The notes: generated by a model from the letters alone, not told the origin. Positions 15,910 to 24,971 are shown, counted from the first letter of the stretch. The stretch: DNA of 64,000 nt from Kribbella voronezhensis (GCF_004365175.1 NZ_SOCE01000001.1:3355403-3419402); one strand, 5' to 3'. Numbers and translations: made by a program.

Positions 15910-17049
15910 TTAGGTGCCGAGGGTGGATTCTCTTGGGATCAGGCGGGTGGGGAGTTCGAGGGTGCCGTGGTGGCGCGTGCCGCCGATGGATTCGAGGAGT
16001 AGTTGGGCGCTGCGGCGACCGAGTTCCTCCAACTGCAGGTCCACCGAGGTGAGCGGCGGCCGGCTCGCGAGTGCCATCACCTCCCAGTTGTCGTACCCCG
16101 TCACGGCAATGTCGTCCGGCACCGACCGGCCGAGTTCACGCAGCCGATCGGTGACACCACGGGCGATCTGATCACTCCCGCAGGTGATCGCATCCAGCTC
16201 GGAATGCTTGCGCAGCACCAGATCGGTCGCCTGCCGCCCCCACTGCTCACTCCACTCACCGAACAGCACCTCACCGGCGAAGGCCGTCCCGGCGTAATCG
16301 ACCACAGCACCAGCGCGCTCCGCCGCCGACCGGTGCTGGACAGGCCCGGTCACATGCGCGATCCGAGTACGTCCGAGACCGACAAGGTGCTCGACCACAG
16401 AAGCAGCACCTTGCCGCTCATCGACGATCACCGAGGTGTCGGACCGAGCAGTGGACGCGGCCAACGCATACACAGTCGGCAGCGGTACGTCGATCGGCGG
16501 CCGCGGCTCGGTCCGCCGACCCGTGACGACGATGCCGTCGACCCGACGCGCGACCAATGACCGCAGATAGTGCTGCTCCCGCAACGGATCGTCCCGCGTA
16601 TCGCACAGGATGGTCGCCAACTCACCCGCGCTGAGCACGTCCTCCACGCCCCGCATGATCGGATTGCTGAACCGCCCCGAACTGTCCGTGGTCAGCAGAG
16701 CGACGGTGAATGTCCGCCCCGACTGCAGCGCCCGACCGCGCGTATCGGGCACGAACCCGAGCTGGTCAGCCGCCCGACGTACTCGCTCCCGAGTCCCCGG
16801 ACTCAACTGCCCGGTGTTGTTGAGCGCCTTGGAAGCCGTCCCGAGAGAAACCCCAGCAAGCGCGGCAACATCCAAGATCCGCGCCGGCTGCTTCCGCGCC
16901 CCCAGCACCTGTTTCCGCCCCGACGCCGGCTGTTTCCGCGTCGGCTGGTGCGGCGCTCGCGCCGACTGTTTCCCCGTCGCCTGCTGCGGCGCAGGCGCGG
17001 GCTCTTTCCGCGCTGACCGCTTCTTCGGGGTCGGCCTCTCCTCGGTCAT
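15910..17049 (-). CDS. LacI-family transcriptional regulator
   Basis: The 379-residue protein has a LacI helix-turn-helix at about residues 56-80 (ARILDVAALAGVSLGTASKALNN) and a periplasmic-binding-protein-like effector domain (VALLTTDSSGRFSNPIMRGV...DGIVVTGRR...ITCGSDQIARGV...DDIAVTGYDNW). It is unusual in having a 55-residue N-terminal tail full of Lys, Arg, Ala and Pro (repeats such as RKEPAPAPQQA) ahead of the HTH, which could give non-specific DNA affinity. It is divergent from the GH127 gene and probably represses it, with an arabinose-type ligand as inducer (inference). AAGGAAAG precedes the ATG. Confidence 0.92.
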   Translation of the reverse strand: MTEERPTPKKRSARKEPAPAPQQATGKQSARAPHQPTRKQPASGRKQVLGARKQPARILDVAALAGVSLGTASKALNNTGQLSPGTRERVRRAADQLGFVPDTRGRALQSGRTFTVALLTTDSSGRFSNPIMRGVEDVLSAGELATILCDTRDDPLREQHYLRSLVARRVDGIVVTGRRTEPRPPIDVPLPTVYALAASTARSDTSVIVDERQGAASVVEHLVGLGRTRIAHVTGPVQHRSAAERAGAVVDYAGTAFAGEVLFGEWSEQWGRQATDLVLRKHSELDAITCGSDQIARGVTDRLRELGRSVPDDIAVTGYDNWEVMALASRPPLTSVDLQLEELGRRSAQLLLESIGGTRHHGTLELPTRLIPRESTLGT

Positions 17050-17170
17050 TTCGCTTTCCTTCCGCTGTTCGGAAGCATGCGGGTGACTGTAGCAGCTGGA
17101 GGCTGAAATCCCTGCCAGTACGACTATCAGCTCTTGACGGCGACCTGCCTCGGTCTTACGTTGTCAGCAC

Positions 17171-17190
17171 GGAAAACGTTTGCGGTTTTT
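17171..17190 (+). promoter_or_regulatory. Candidate LacI-type operator
   Basis: GGAAAACGTTTGCGG is centred on the palindrome AAACGTTT (17174-17181), with the central CG typical of LacI-family operators, located about 60 bp before the GH127 start in the divergent promoter region. A second AAACGTTTT occurs inside the end of the GH127 gene at 19896. Confidence 0.5.
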
Positions 17191-17242
17191 CCGTCCCCTG
17201 TGTGATGCCCGCCCATTCACATCACGCGAAAGAGGACCCGCC

Positions 17243-19936
17243 ATGCCTGACGCCCCCGTCGAAGGGATGCCCCGTCGTGACTTCCTCGCAGCCACTCTCG
17301 CCGCTACCGGCGGCTTGGCGGCCGGCATGACCGCCACGCCGGCCGACGCTGCCGGCGCTCAACCCACCGATCCGGTAAAAGCCGGCCCGACCGTCCGCGA
17401 CATCCCAGGTCAGTTCACGCTGACCCAATCGATGCCTCCGGCAACCAGAGGTGGTCACTACGTCGCCAACCGAGCGCCGCTGCAACCCGTGCCGTTCCAG
17501 AAGTTGCCGCCCGGCGCGATCGAACCGCGCGGCTGGCTGGCGCACCAACTCGACCTCCAGGTGCACGGCCTCTGCGGCCGGTACGACGAGATCTCCGACT
17601 TCCTCGACTACAGCACGAACGGCTGGGTCGATCCGGCGAAGGGCGCCTGGGAAGAACTCCCGTACTGGCTGCGCGGGCTCGGCGATCTCGGCTACGTCAC
17701 GAGCGACGCCGCAGTACTGTCCAAGGCCGAGCGGTGGATTCACGGCATCCTTGCGACTCAGGCTGCGGACGGTTGGTTCGGGCCGGAGCGGTTGCGGACG
17801 TCGTTGGAGAACGGCCCGGACTTCTGGCCAGGAATGCCTTTGCTGGCAGCGTTCCGGTCCTGGTACGAGTACTCCGGCGACGAGCGGGTGATCCCGTTCA
17901 TGACGCGCTATCTGCAGTTCCAGAACACCCAGCCGGCCGAGGTGTTCAACCGGTCGTGGGGCGCGTTCCGCTGGGGCGACAACATCGACAGCGCGTACTG
18001 GTTGTACAACCGCACCGGCGACGCCTGGCTGCTCGACCTGGTCCACAAGATGCACGCGGGGTCGGCCGACTACACCGACGGCATTCCCACCTGGCACAAC
18101 GTGAATCTCGCGCAGGGGTTCCGGGAACCCTTGCAGTACGGGCTTCTCGCCCGCAACGAGAAGTACCGGGCCGCGACGTACGGGAACTACTCGACCATCA
18201 TGGGGCTTTACGGGCAGTTCCCGGGCGGTGGGTTCGCAGGCGACGAGAACTCGCGGCCCGGGTTCGGCGATCCGCGGCAGGGCTTCGAGACCTGCGGGAT
18301 CGTCGAACTGATGCACACGTTCGAACTGCTGACCCGCTTCACCGGCGACACCGACTGGACCGACCGGTGCGAGGAACTCGCGTTCAATTCACTGCCCGCG
18401 TCGTACGATCCGCGCCAGCAGGTGATGCACTACATCACCTGCGCCAACAGCGTGCAGTTGGACGACACGGTGAAGCACGGCCAGTTCCAGAACGGCTTCG
18501 CCATGCAGGCTTACAAGTACGGCGTACATCAGTACCGCTGCTGTCCGCACAACTACGGCATGGGCTGGCCGTACTACGCACAAGAGCTGTGGCTGGCGAC
18601 GACCGACAACGGCCTGGCGGCCTCCATGTACGCCGCCAGCAAGGTCACCGCCAAGGTCGGCCCTGGAAGCGGGACCGAGGTCAGCGTTGTGCAGGAGACG
18701 GAGTACCCGTTCGACGAGACGATTACGTTCACGGTGCAGGCGCCGCACAGCACACGTTTTCCGTTTTACCTCAGGGTTCCTGGCTGGGCGTCGGAGTTCT
18801 CGGTGGCGATCAACTCGACCCGCACGTCGGCCAAGGCGCAGGGCGGCTGGATCAGGCTCGACCGGACCTGGCACCCGGGAGACCGTGTGCAGTTGGTCCT
18901 GCCGATGCGGGTCACTACTCGCACCTGGACGGAAAACCAGAACACGATTTCCGTGGACCGCGGCCCGCTGACCTACTCGCTGGCAATCGACGAGCGCTAC
19001 GAAATGATCGGCGGAACCGACGATTGGCCGGAACTGGCCGTCTACCCGGAATCCCCATGGAACTACGGCTTGGTGACCGACACCGGTGGCTTACCGGGCG
19101 CCGGTCGCGGCGTTGGCGATGGCGCCGCCGTCGGCGGCGGCGTTGGCGATGGCGGCCTCGGCGGTCGCGGGGTTGGCGATGGCGGCCTCGGCGGTCGCGG
19201 GGTTGGCGATGGCGGCCTCGGCGGTCGCGGGGTTGGCGATGGCGGCATGGGCGGTCGCGGGTTTGAGGTTGTTCGGCGGAAGGTGGCGGATGGGGCCGAT
19301 CCGTTTACCCGGGAGGGAACGCCGGTTGAGTTGAAGGCGCGTGGGCGGCGGATTGTGGAGTGGGAGACCGACAGCGAGGACGTCGTCGGACTGTTGCAGG
19401 CGAGCCCGGCACGGTCGGATCAGCCGGTCGAGGACGTCACCCTGATCCCGATGGGCGCCGCACGGCTACGGATCAGCTCGTTCCCGACGGTCGCGCCCGA
19501 CGGCACGCAGTGGCGACGCCGGACTCGCGTCACGGCGTCACATGTGAATGACGGGGACTCGCTGGAAGCGGCGGACGACGGGCGTGACCCGGTGTCGTCC
19601 GCGGATCAATCGATTCCGCGCTTCACCTGGTGGGATCGTCGCGGGACGACGGAGTGGATCGAGTACGACCTGCGCGAGAGCCGGGAGATCTCGCAGGCAT
19701 CGGTGTACTGGTTCGACGACACCGGCTCCGGGCAGTGCCGGGTGCCCTCGTCATGGCGAGTCCTCTGGCTGGACGGAGACAGCTGGCGGCCCGTCGACCA
19801 ACCCACGCAGTACGGCGTACTGCCCGATGCTTTCAACACCGTGCGCTTCGCACCCGTGCAGGCACAGCGCCTTCGCGTCGAGGCTGTCCTGAGGCAAACG
19901 TTTTCGGGTGGCATCTTCAGCCTCCGGTTCAGCTGA
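17243..19936 (+). CDS. Tat-exported GH127 family glycoside hydrolase (beta-L-arabinofuranosidase-like)
   Basis: GH127 (DUF1680) enzymes release beta-L-arabinofuranose from plant glycans and glycoproteins. The 897-residue protein begins with a twin-arginine signal (PRRDFLAATLAATGGLAAG) and an Ala-rich cleavage region. The zinc/cysteine active-site set is intact: Glu349 and Cys351 in GFETCGIVELMHTFELL, and Cys433-Cys434 in HQYRCCPHNYG. A beta-rich domain follows (RVPGWASEF...VDRGPLTYSLAID). A five-copy 10-residue Gly repeat interrupts the join to the C-terminal region (residues about 623-673). AGAGGA lies 6 nt before ATG 17243. Divergent from its probable LacI regulator. Confidence 0.9.
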   Translation: MPDAPVEGMPRRDFLAATLAATGGLAAGMTATPADAAGAQPTDPVKAGPTVRDIPGQFTLTQSMPPATRGGHYVANRAPLQPVPFQKLPPGAIEPRGWLAHQLDLQVHGLCGRYDEISDFLDYSTNGWVDPAKGAWEELPYWLRGLGDLGYVTSDAAVLSKAERWIHGILATQAADGWFGPERLRTSLENGPDFWPGMPLLAAFRSWYEYSGDERVIPFMTRYLQFQNTQPAEVFNRSWGAFRWGDNIDSAYWLYNRTGDAWLLDLVHKMHAGSADYTDGIPTWHNVNLAQGFREPLQYGLLARNEKYRAATYGNYSTIMGLYGQFPGGGFAGDENSRPGFGDPRQGFETCGIVELMHTFELLTRFTGDTDWTDRCEELAFNSLPASYDPRQQVMHYITCANSVQLDDTVKHGQFQNGFAMQAYKYGVHQYRCCPHNYGMGWPYYAQELWLATTDNGLAASMYAASKVTAKVGPGSGTEVSVVQETEYPFDETITFTVQAPHSTRFPFYLRVPGWASEFSVAINSTRTSAKAQGGWIRLDRTWHPGDRVQLVLPMRVTTRTWTENQNTISVDRGPLTYSLAIDERYEMIGGTDDWPELAVYPESPWNYGLVTDTGGLPGAGRGVGDGAAVGGGVGDGGLGGRGVGDGGLGGRGVGDGGLGGRGVGDGGMGGRGFEVVRRKVADGADPFTREGTPVELKARGRRIVEWETDSEDVVGLLQASPARSDQPVEDVTLIPMGAARLRISSFPTVAPDGTQWRRRTRVTASHVNDGDSLEAADDGRDPVSSADQSIPRFTWWDRRGTTEWIEYDLRESREISQASVYWFDDTGSGQCRVPSSWRVLWLDGDSWRPVDQPTQYGVLPDAFNTVRFAPVQAQRLRVEAVLRQTFSGGIFSLRFS
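19111..19260 (+). repeat. Five 30-bp tandem repeats inside the GH127 gene
   Basis: Five units of exactly 30 bp start at 19111, 19141, 19171, 19201 and 19231. Units 2-4 are almost identical; unit 1 is diverged and unit 5 has one changed codon. Each unit encodes GVGDGGLGGR or a variant, keeping the frame. The insert falls between the catalytic module and the C-terminal beta region. Confidence 0.95.
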
Positions 19937-20014
19937 CGGGTCCGGCCGGAGTTCCGCCGACGGCAGACGAAACGGGGCTGCCGTCGGCGCGGTCGGGCGC
20001 GTAGTTTGGCCGAC

Positions 20015-20434
20015 ATGGTGATTCCGGAGAGTGCGCGGGAAGTACTGGAGTCGGATGCGTTGGGGCATCTGGTGACGATCAACCCGGACGGCAGTCCGCA
20101 GGTGTCGGTGATCTGGGTCGGGCTGGACGGTGACGAGATCATCGCCGCGCACGTTCCGGAGCATCGCAAGGTGAAGAACATGCGCCGGGACGGGCGGGTG
20201 GTGCTTTCGCTCGAGACCGACCGGAAGAACGAGATGGGACTGGTCGAGTATCTGGTGATCACCGGTACCGCGCGGATCACCGAGGGCGGGGCGGTGGAGA
20301 TCCTGCGGAAGTTCGCCAAGACGTACATCGGACCGGATGCGGACTTCCTGCCGGGTGACGATCTGCCGGCCGGGTTCGTCACGCACATCACGGTGGACAA
20401 GATCTCCGGCGTCGGACCGTGGGTGAAGGCATGA
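20015..20434 (+). CDS. PPOX-class F420/FMN-dependent protein (pyridoxamine-5'-phosphate-oxidase fold)
   Basis: The 139-residue protein shows the split-barrel pattern of the PPOX/FDOR family: LGHLVTINPDGSPQVSVIWV near residue 17, HRKVKNMRRDGRVVLSLE near residue 50, and EYLVITGTARITEGG. Actinobacterial members use F420 or FMN to reduce or oxidise small molecules. ATG 20015 is preferred to TTG 20006; a TAGTTT box sits about 7 nt upstream. It overlaps the next gene by ATGA, so both are translationally coupled, and a shared F420 cofactor is plausible. Confidence 0.85.
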   Translation: MVIPESAREVLESDALGHLVTINPDGSPQVSVIWVGLDGDEIIAAHVPEHRKVKNMRRDGRVVLSLETDRKNEMGLVEYLVITGTARITEGGAVEILRKFAKTYIGPDADFLPGDDLPAGFVTHITVDKISGVGPWVKA

Positions 20435-21327
20435 AGATCGGCGTGATGCTCCCGGTCGGTGACACCGAGGGGCCGACGGGCGGCGTACCGAGCTGGGCTG
20501 ATGTGCGTGCGATCGCCGAGGCGGTGGAGAACAACGGGCTCGACTCGGTCTGGCTCGCGGACCACTTCTTGTATCGGCCGGGTGGGGACGATCCGCGGAC
20601 CTACGGGATGCACGAGGCGTGGACGCTGCTGAGTGGAGTAGCCGCCGTGACCGAGCGGATCGAGCTGGGGACGATGGTGCTCTGTGCGTCGTTCCGGGAT
20701 CCGGGGCTGACGGCGAAGATGGCGGCGACGCTCGATCTGATGTCGGGTGGGCGGGTGATCCTCGGCGTCGGGGCCGGCTGGCACGACCCGGAGTACGAGG
20801 CGTTCGGGCTGCCGACGGATCATCGGGTGGGGCGGTTCGCGGAGTGGCTGGAGATCGTCGCCCGGCTGGTGCGGAAGGAGAACGTCACCTTCGAGGGGCA
20901 GTACCACCAGGTGCGGGACGCCGAGTTGGTCCCGGCGCCGGAGCGGGAGATTCCGATCCTGGTGGCGGCGCGACGGCCGAGAATGCTGGAGCTGACCGCG
21001 CAGTGGGCTGATGCGTGGAACACGGCGTGGTTCGGCGTCGCGGACGACCGGGTGAAGGAGCGGCTGGCGGAGTTGAAGGCCGCGACCGACGCGAGCGACC
21101 GGCCGGAGGGTGCTGTGGCGAAGACGGTGGGGATCGCCGTACGAGACCCGGACCAACCGGCCATCGACGAGCCGAGCCCGTCGGCGGTCGACGGTTCGGT
21201 CGAGGAGCTGGCTGCGGCGCTGCGGGAGTACGCGGGGCTGGGCGTCGACCACCTGATCGTCGCTGTGGAACCGGTCACACCCCGCTCGGTCGAAAGACTC
21301 GCAGAGGCCGCTCGGCTGTTGGGCTGA
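20431..21327 (+). CDS. LLM-class F420-dependent oxidoreductase
   Basis: The 298-residue protein is a luciferase-like (beta/alpha)8 barrel: MKIGVMLPVGDTEGPTGGV at the start, GLDSVWLADHFLYRP, VLCASFRDPGLTAKMAATLDLMSGGRVILGVGAGWHDPEYEAFG (the strongly conserved LLM signature) and IPILVAARRPRMLEL. Enzymes of this class mostly use F420 in actinobacteria. The start overlaps the PPOX stop (ATGA). A two-gene operon of PPOX plus LLM suggests one redox step on a shared cofactor; substrate unknown. Confidence 0.9.
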   Translation: MKIGVMLPVGDTEGPTGGVPSWADVRAIAEAVENNGLDSVWLADHFLYRPGGDDPRTYGMHEAWTLLSGVAAVTERIELGTMVLCASFRDPGLTAKMAATLDLMSGGRVILGVGAGWHDPEYEAFGLPTDHRVGRFAEWLEIVARLVRKENVTFEGQYHQVRDAELVPAPEREIPILVAARRPRMLELTAQWADAWNTAWFGVADDRVKERLAELKAATDASDRPEGAVAKTVGIAVRDPDQPAIDEPSPSAVDGSVEELAAALREYAGLGVDHLIVAVEPVTPRSVERLAEAARLLG

Positions 21328-21510
21328 CAACCGCGTCGGTTGAGGTCGATAGGCCTGCGGGCCGGTGAGGTAGCACGAACCGAGGCCGCTCCGGCCGGAA
21401 GTTGACGCGAGGGTGCGCCGCTCAGCCGGGCGCGCGAGGTCGGTGGAATCGGCGGAGAGGACCGGTCAGGTCGGTCGGACCCGGCGGCGAGAGCCGGCTG
21501 GCGCCTCCCG

Positions 21511-21598
21511 AAATTCTCGTCGCCTCCGCACACAAGAAGGCCCCCAGCACGCCTGCGGCGGCTTGGGGGCCTTCTTTTTGTGCGGAGGCGGCGAGATT
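21511..21598. repeat. Long inverted repeat covering the tRNA-Ser 3' end and its terminator
   Basis: CGCCTCCGCA (21521-21530) and AAGAAGGCCCCCA (21534-21546) pair with TGGGGGCCTTCTT (21564-21576) and TGCGGAGGCG (21581-21590). About eight more pairs extend outward with a bulge. The inner stem is a bidirectional terminator for the minus-strand tRNA; the outer stem is an inverted copy of the tRNA's acceptor 3' strand. Confidence 0.75.
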
Positions 21599-21672
21599 TG
21601 AACTCGCGAGAGGGGATTACCCTCAACCCGCTTAGCAGGCGGGCGCCATCGACCGGACTAGGCGACGCCTCC
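21583..21672 (-). tRNA. tRNA-Ser (anticodon GCT)
   Basis: On the minus strand a 90-nt class II tRNA folds: acceptor GGAGGCG with CGCCTCC, discriminator G, anticodon loop CTGCTAA (GCT, reads AGC/AGU), a long variable arm and T-loop GTTCAAATC. CCA is not encoded. Confidence 0.95.
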
Positions 21673-21902
21673 TCCGACGGACCCCCGAGAGGGCTCGACG
21701 ACGACCAAGACTATCCGGACACCGGCTCAGCGGCAAAGTGGGGGACGGACTGGCTGGGAGTGTCGCCCGGGTGCCCTGTAATCTGGCCGGAATCGACGGG
21801 GGTCGAAGTCAACCAAGGAGGCCGTAGCGGCGTCTGATGTATCGAGGACCGGTCCCGACCGGCCCGGAACCGCCGCCACGTCGTCGATCAGGGAACGGAG
21901 CC

Positions 21903-23453
21903 ATGTCGCGGAGTACTCGCGCAGCTGGACGCAGGTCCGCGCCAAGAGGTAGCCGATCACGTCACAAGGCGCACCGGGCCCGGACTGCCTCGAAGGCCAT
22001 CGGACTGACCCTGGTCAGCGCGCTCATCCCAGGCTCCGGCTTCGTGATGGGCGGGCGCACCAAGCTCGGTGCGTTCATCATCACGCTCAGCGTCGGCCTG
22101 CTCGGCCTGGCGGCGTACATCGGCCTGACCCACCGCGACTCGGTCGTCGAGCTCGCCGTCGACCCGAGCCGGCTGCTGATCGCGACCGCTGTCGTCGTGC
22201 TGCTCGGGTTCTGCTGGATCTGCATCGTGGTCTCGTCGCACAAGCTGCTCCGCCCGGTCAGCGTGAGCGCGGTCGGCCGGCTGGCCGGATCCGCTTTCGT
22301 CGGGCTGCTCTGCTTCGGCATCGCCGTCCCGACCACCGTCGCCGCGCAGACCGTGATGGCGCAGCGCGACCTGGTCGGCAACGTGTTCCAGTCCGAGGGC
22401 AACTCCAAGAGCGCGACCCGGCCGAAGGTGAACAAGAAGGACCCGTGGGCGAACACCCCGCGACTGAACATCCTGCTGCTCGGCGCGGACGACGGCGTCG
22501 GCCGCGAGGGCACCCGGACCGACACGGTGATGGTCGCCAGCATCGACACCAAGACCGGTGACACGAAGCTGATCTCGCTGAGCCGGAACTTCATGCGGAT
22601 GCCGTTCCCGGAGGACTCGCCGCTGCACAAGTTCTACCCGACCGGCTTCTGGGACCCCGACCTCGGCAACGTGGAGCAGTCGGAGTTCTACCTCGACGCG
22701 ATGTACCGCAACATCCCGCTCGCGCACCCGCACGTGCTCGGCCCGTCGGACAACGAGGGCGCGGACGTGCTCAAGGTGTCGGTCGGTGAGGCGATGGGCC
22801 TCAAGATCGACTACTACATGCAGGTCAACCTGCAGGGCTTCGAGCAGATCATCGACGCGCTCGGCGGCATCACGGTCAACATCAACTACAAGGTGCCGAT
22901 CGGCGGCGATTACAAGGGCCCGGGGTCGGCCGACGACATCCTCCCCAGCCGCTACCTGCAGCCCGGCCCGAACCAGCACCTGAACGGGCACGACGGGCTG
23001 TGGTTCGCCCGCGGCCGGTACGGGCTGAGCGACCCGTCGCGGCAGGAGCGGCAGCGCTGCACGATCCACGCGATCGTGAACAGCGCCAACCCGTCCGCGC
23101 TGGTGACGAAGTACCAGCAGATCGCGTCGGCGAGCAAGAAGCTGCTCCGGACCGACATCCCGCAGGAGATCCTGCCGGCCTTCATCGATCTCGGCATGAA
23201 GGTCAAGAACGCGAACGTGTCGAACGTCGACCTGGACAAGAGCAAGAACTTCCCGAGCGGGAAGAACCCGAACTACGAGGCGATGCGCGAGATCGTCAAG
23301 AACGCGCTCGAGACGAAGACCAAGCCGGTCGCCTCGACCCCGTCCAGCACTCCGACCAAGAAGCCGGGCAGCACCAAAGCCACGACCAAGCCCCCGGCCG
23401 GCGGCACGGAGAACCTCAAGGACGCCTGCGCCTACCACCCGGTCAATCCGTAA
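21903..23453 (+). CDS. LytR-CpsA-Psr (LCP) family cell-wall glycopolymer transferase
   Basis: LCP enzymes attach teichoic acids, arabinogalactan or other glycopolymers from lipid carriers to peptidoglycan outside the membrane. The 516-residue protein has a basic cytoplasmic head, four hydrophobic segments (about residues 32-155), then the LCP domain: LNILLLGADDGVGREGTRTDTVMVASID, LISLSRNFMRMPF, IDYYMQVNLQGFEQIIDALGGITVNI and the Arg-rich RYGLSDPSRQERQRC. A Pro/Thr/Lys tail ends the protein. ATG 21903 (AGGGA 7 nt upstream) is preferred; ATG 21837 is in frame. A hairpin follows the stop. Confidence 0.92.
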   Translation: MSRSTRAAGRRSAPRGSRSRHKAHRARTASKAIGLTLVSALIPGSGFVMGGRTKLGAFIITLSVGLLGLAAYIGLTHRDSVVELAVDPSRLLIATAVVVLLGFCWICIVVSSHKLLRPVSVSAVGRLAGSAFVGLLCFGIAVPTTVAAQTVMAQRDLVGNVFQSEGNSKSATRPKVNKKDPWANTPRLNILLLGADDGVGREGTRTDTVMVASIDTKTGDTKLISLSRNFMRMPFPEDSPLHKFYPTGFWDPDLGNVEQSEFYLDAMYRNIPLAHPHVLGPSDNEGADVLKVSVGEAMGLKIDYYMQVNLQGFEQIIDALGGITVNINYKVPIGGDYKGPGSADDILPSRYLQPGPNQHLNGHDGLWFARGRYGLSDPSRQERQRCTIHAIVNSANPSALVTKYQQIASASKKLLRTDIPQEILPAFIDLGMKVKNANVSNVDLDKSKNFPSGKNPNYEAMREIVKNALETKTKPVASTPSSTPTKKPGSTKATTKPPAGGTENLKDACAYHPVNP

Positions 23454-23458
23454 CCGAA

Positions 23459-23487
23459 GCCACCCGGTCAGCGCTCGACCGGGTGGC
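23459..23487 (+). terminator. Hairpin terminator after the LCP gene
   Basis: GCCACCCGGTC (23459-23469) pairs perfectly with GACCGGGTGGC (23477-23487) across a 7-nt loop, 5 nt after the stop codon. Confidence 0.75.
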
Positions 23488-23504
23488 GCTGGGATGCTTT
23501 GGGG

Positions 23505-23963
23505 ATGCGTACGTCGTACCGGATGCGGGCGGGGCGGTTTGTCGGGGTGCTCGCCGCGGGGTTGATCGTTCTCGGCGTGGCCGCGATCGTCTGGGCCGTG
23601 GGGCTGCCGGACGTCGTGGTGGCGGTGTTCCTCACCTTGGGCGGGCTGGTGCTCCTCGCCGGGCTGTGGATCCTCGCCTTCCCGCCTGTGCTGGTGAAGT
23701 TGGGCACCGACGACGTCGCGGTACGGGGTCTGAAGACCGACTGGGCCGAGATCACCGAGGTCGGGCGGGTGGACACCACCCAGGGGCCGGCTGTCGCGCT
23801 GCGGACCAAGCAGAAGGAAGGGACGATCATGATTCCGCTCCGCTGGCTGGCGCCCGGCAAGGCGGACAAGCTCGAGACCGAGCTGCGCGACCGGCTCAAC
23901 CAGGCAAACGGTTACACCATGTGGGACGGCACTGCCCCCGACGACGCGGATCACCCAGAATAG
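23505..23963 (+). CDS. Membrane protein with two transmembrane segments
   Basis: The 152-residue protein begins MRTSYRMRAGRFVGVLAAGL, has two adjacent hydrophobic segments (about residues 12-34 and 40-62), and a cytoplasmic part (VLVKLGTDDVAVRGLKTDWAEITEVGRVD) resembling the PH-like domain found in many small actinobacterial membrane proteins. ATG 23505 is preferred to TTG 23499. No specific role can be assigned. Confidence 0.72.
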   Translation: MRTSYRMRAGRFVGVLAAGLIVLGVAAIVWAVGLPDVVVAVFLTLGGLVLLAGLWILAFPPVLVKLGTDDVAVRGLKTDWAEITEVGRVDTTQGPAVALRTKQKEGTIMIPLRWLAPGKADKLETELRDRLNQANGYTMWDGTAPDDADHPE

Positions 23964-24000
23964 GCAGCGGTTCATCCGCTTGATCTTTGGGAGTCCGGCT

Positions 24001-24960
24001 GTGCTTTCGTTCGAGATGTCCGCCGAGGAACTGATCGCCTACCAGGGCACCAACCCGCGCCCCGACGACTTCGACCAGTTCTGGGACAAGGCGCTGGCCG
24101 AACTCGACGGCACCGACCCCGAGACGGTTTTCGAGGCGGCCACCGATTTCCCGCTGCCGTTCGCGCGCGCCGAGCACCTGTACTTCACCGGCACCGGCGG
24201 CTACCGGGTGCACGCCAAGGTGATCCGCCCGGAGAACCCGACCGGCCCGGCCGTCCTGATGTTCCACGGGTACGGCGGTGAGCAGCCCAAGTGGATCGAC
24301 CTGATCCCGTACGCCGCGCACGGGTTCACCATCGCCGCTCTGGACGTGCGCGAGCAGGTCGCGTTCCGCACCCCCTCCCAGCAGCCGAACAGTTTCTCGC
24401 TGCGCAACCACCTGGTCGAGGGCCTCGACGGCGGGCCGGACAGCCTGCTCTACAAGCACGTCTTCCTCGACACCCGGCGACTGGCGGACATCATCCGCGG
24501 CCTGCCCGAAGTGGACGCCTCGAGAGTCGCCACCACCGGCTGGAGCCAGGGTGGCGGCCTGAGCCTGGTCGCGGCCGCGCTGACCCCGGAGATCAAGTAC
24601 ACCGCGAGCGTCTTCCCGTTCCTCACCGACTACCGCCGCGCCTGGGATCTGAACCTCGACACGAACCCGTACGGCGAGATCACCACTTGGTTCCGCAAGC
24701 GCGATCCCCGGCACCTGCGCGAGGACGAGGTCTTCACCACCCTCGGCTACATCGACGTACAGCACCTCGCGCCGCGGATCCAGGCCGAGGTCACCCTGTA
24801 CGTCGGCCTCGAGGACGAGACCTGTCCGCCCTCCACCCAGTACGCCGCCTACAACAAGCTCACCTCGCCGAAGGAGCTCCGCCTCTACCCCGACTTCGGC
24901 CACGACGACCTGCCGGGCGCGATGGACGAGATCTACCAGCAGATCGGCGCCAAACTCTGA
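24001..24960 (+). CDS. Acetyl xylan esterase / cephalosporin-C deacetylase family (CE7)
   Basis: CE7 enzymes remove acetyl groups from xylooligosaccharides and related acetyl esters. The 319-residue alpha/beta hydrolase has GPAVLMFHGYGGEQPKWIDL (oxyanion region), DVREQ (the family's RGQ-like motif), the nucleophile elbow GWSQGGGLSLV (Ser about 183), ETCPPSTQYAAYNKL with the acid Asp/Glu nearby, and the catalytic His in DFGHDDLPGA. It lacks a signal peptide, so it acts in the cytoplasm on imported acetylated sugars. GTG 24001 has GGGAG 7 nt upstream. The stop codon lies in the loop of a terminator hairpin. Confidence 0.9.
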   Translation: MLSFEMSAEELIAYQGTNPRPDDFDQFWDKALAELDGTDPETVFEAATDFPLPFARAEHLYFTGTGGYRVHAKVIRPENPTGPAVLMFHGYGGEQPKWIDLIPYAAHGFTIAALDVREQVAFRTPSQQPNSFSLRNHLVEGLDGGPDSLLYKHVFLDTRRLADIIRGLPEVDASRVATTGWSQGGGLSLVAAALTPEIKYTASVFPFLTDYRRAWDLNLDTNPYGEITTWFRKRDPRHLREDEVFTTLGYIDVQHLAPRIQAEVTLYVGLEDETCPPSTQYAAYNKLTSPKELRLYPDFGHDDLPGAMDEIYQQIGAKL

Positions 24961-24971
24961 CGCCGATCTGC
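24939..24971 (+). terminator. Hairpin spanning the esterase stop codon
   Basis: GCAGATCGGCG (24939-24949) pairs with CGCCGATCTGC (24961-24971). The TGA stop (24958-24960) sits in the 11-nt loop, so the coding end doubles as a terminator arm. Confidence 0.7.
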
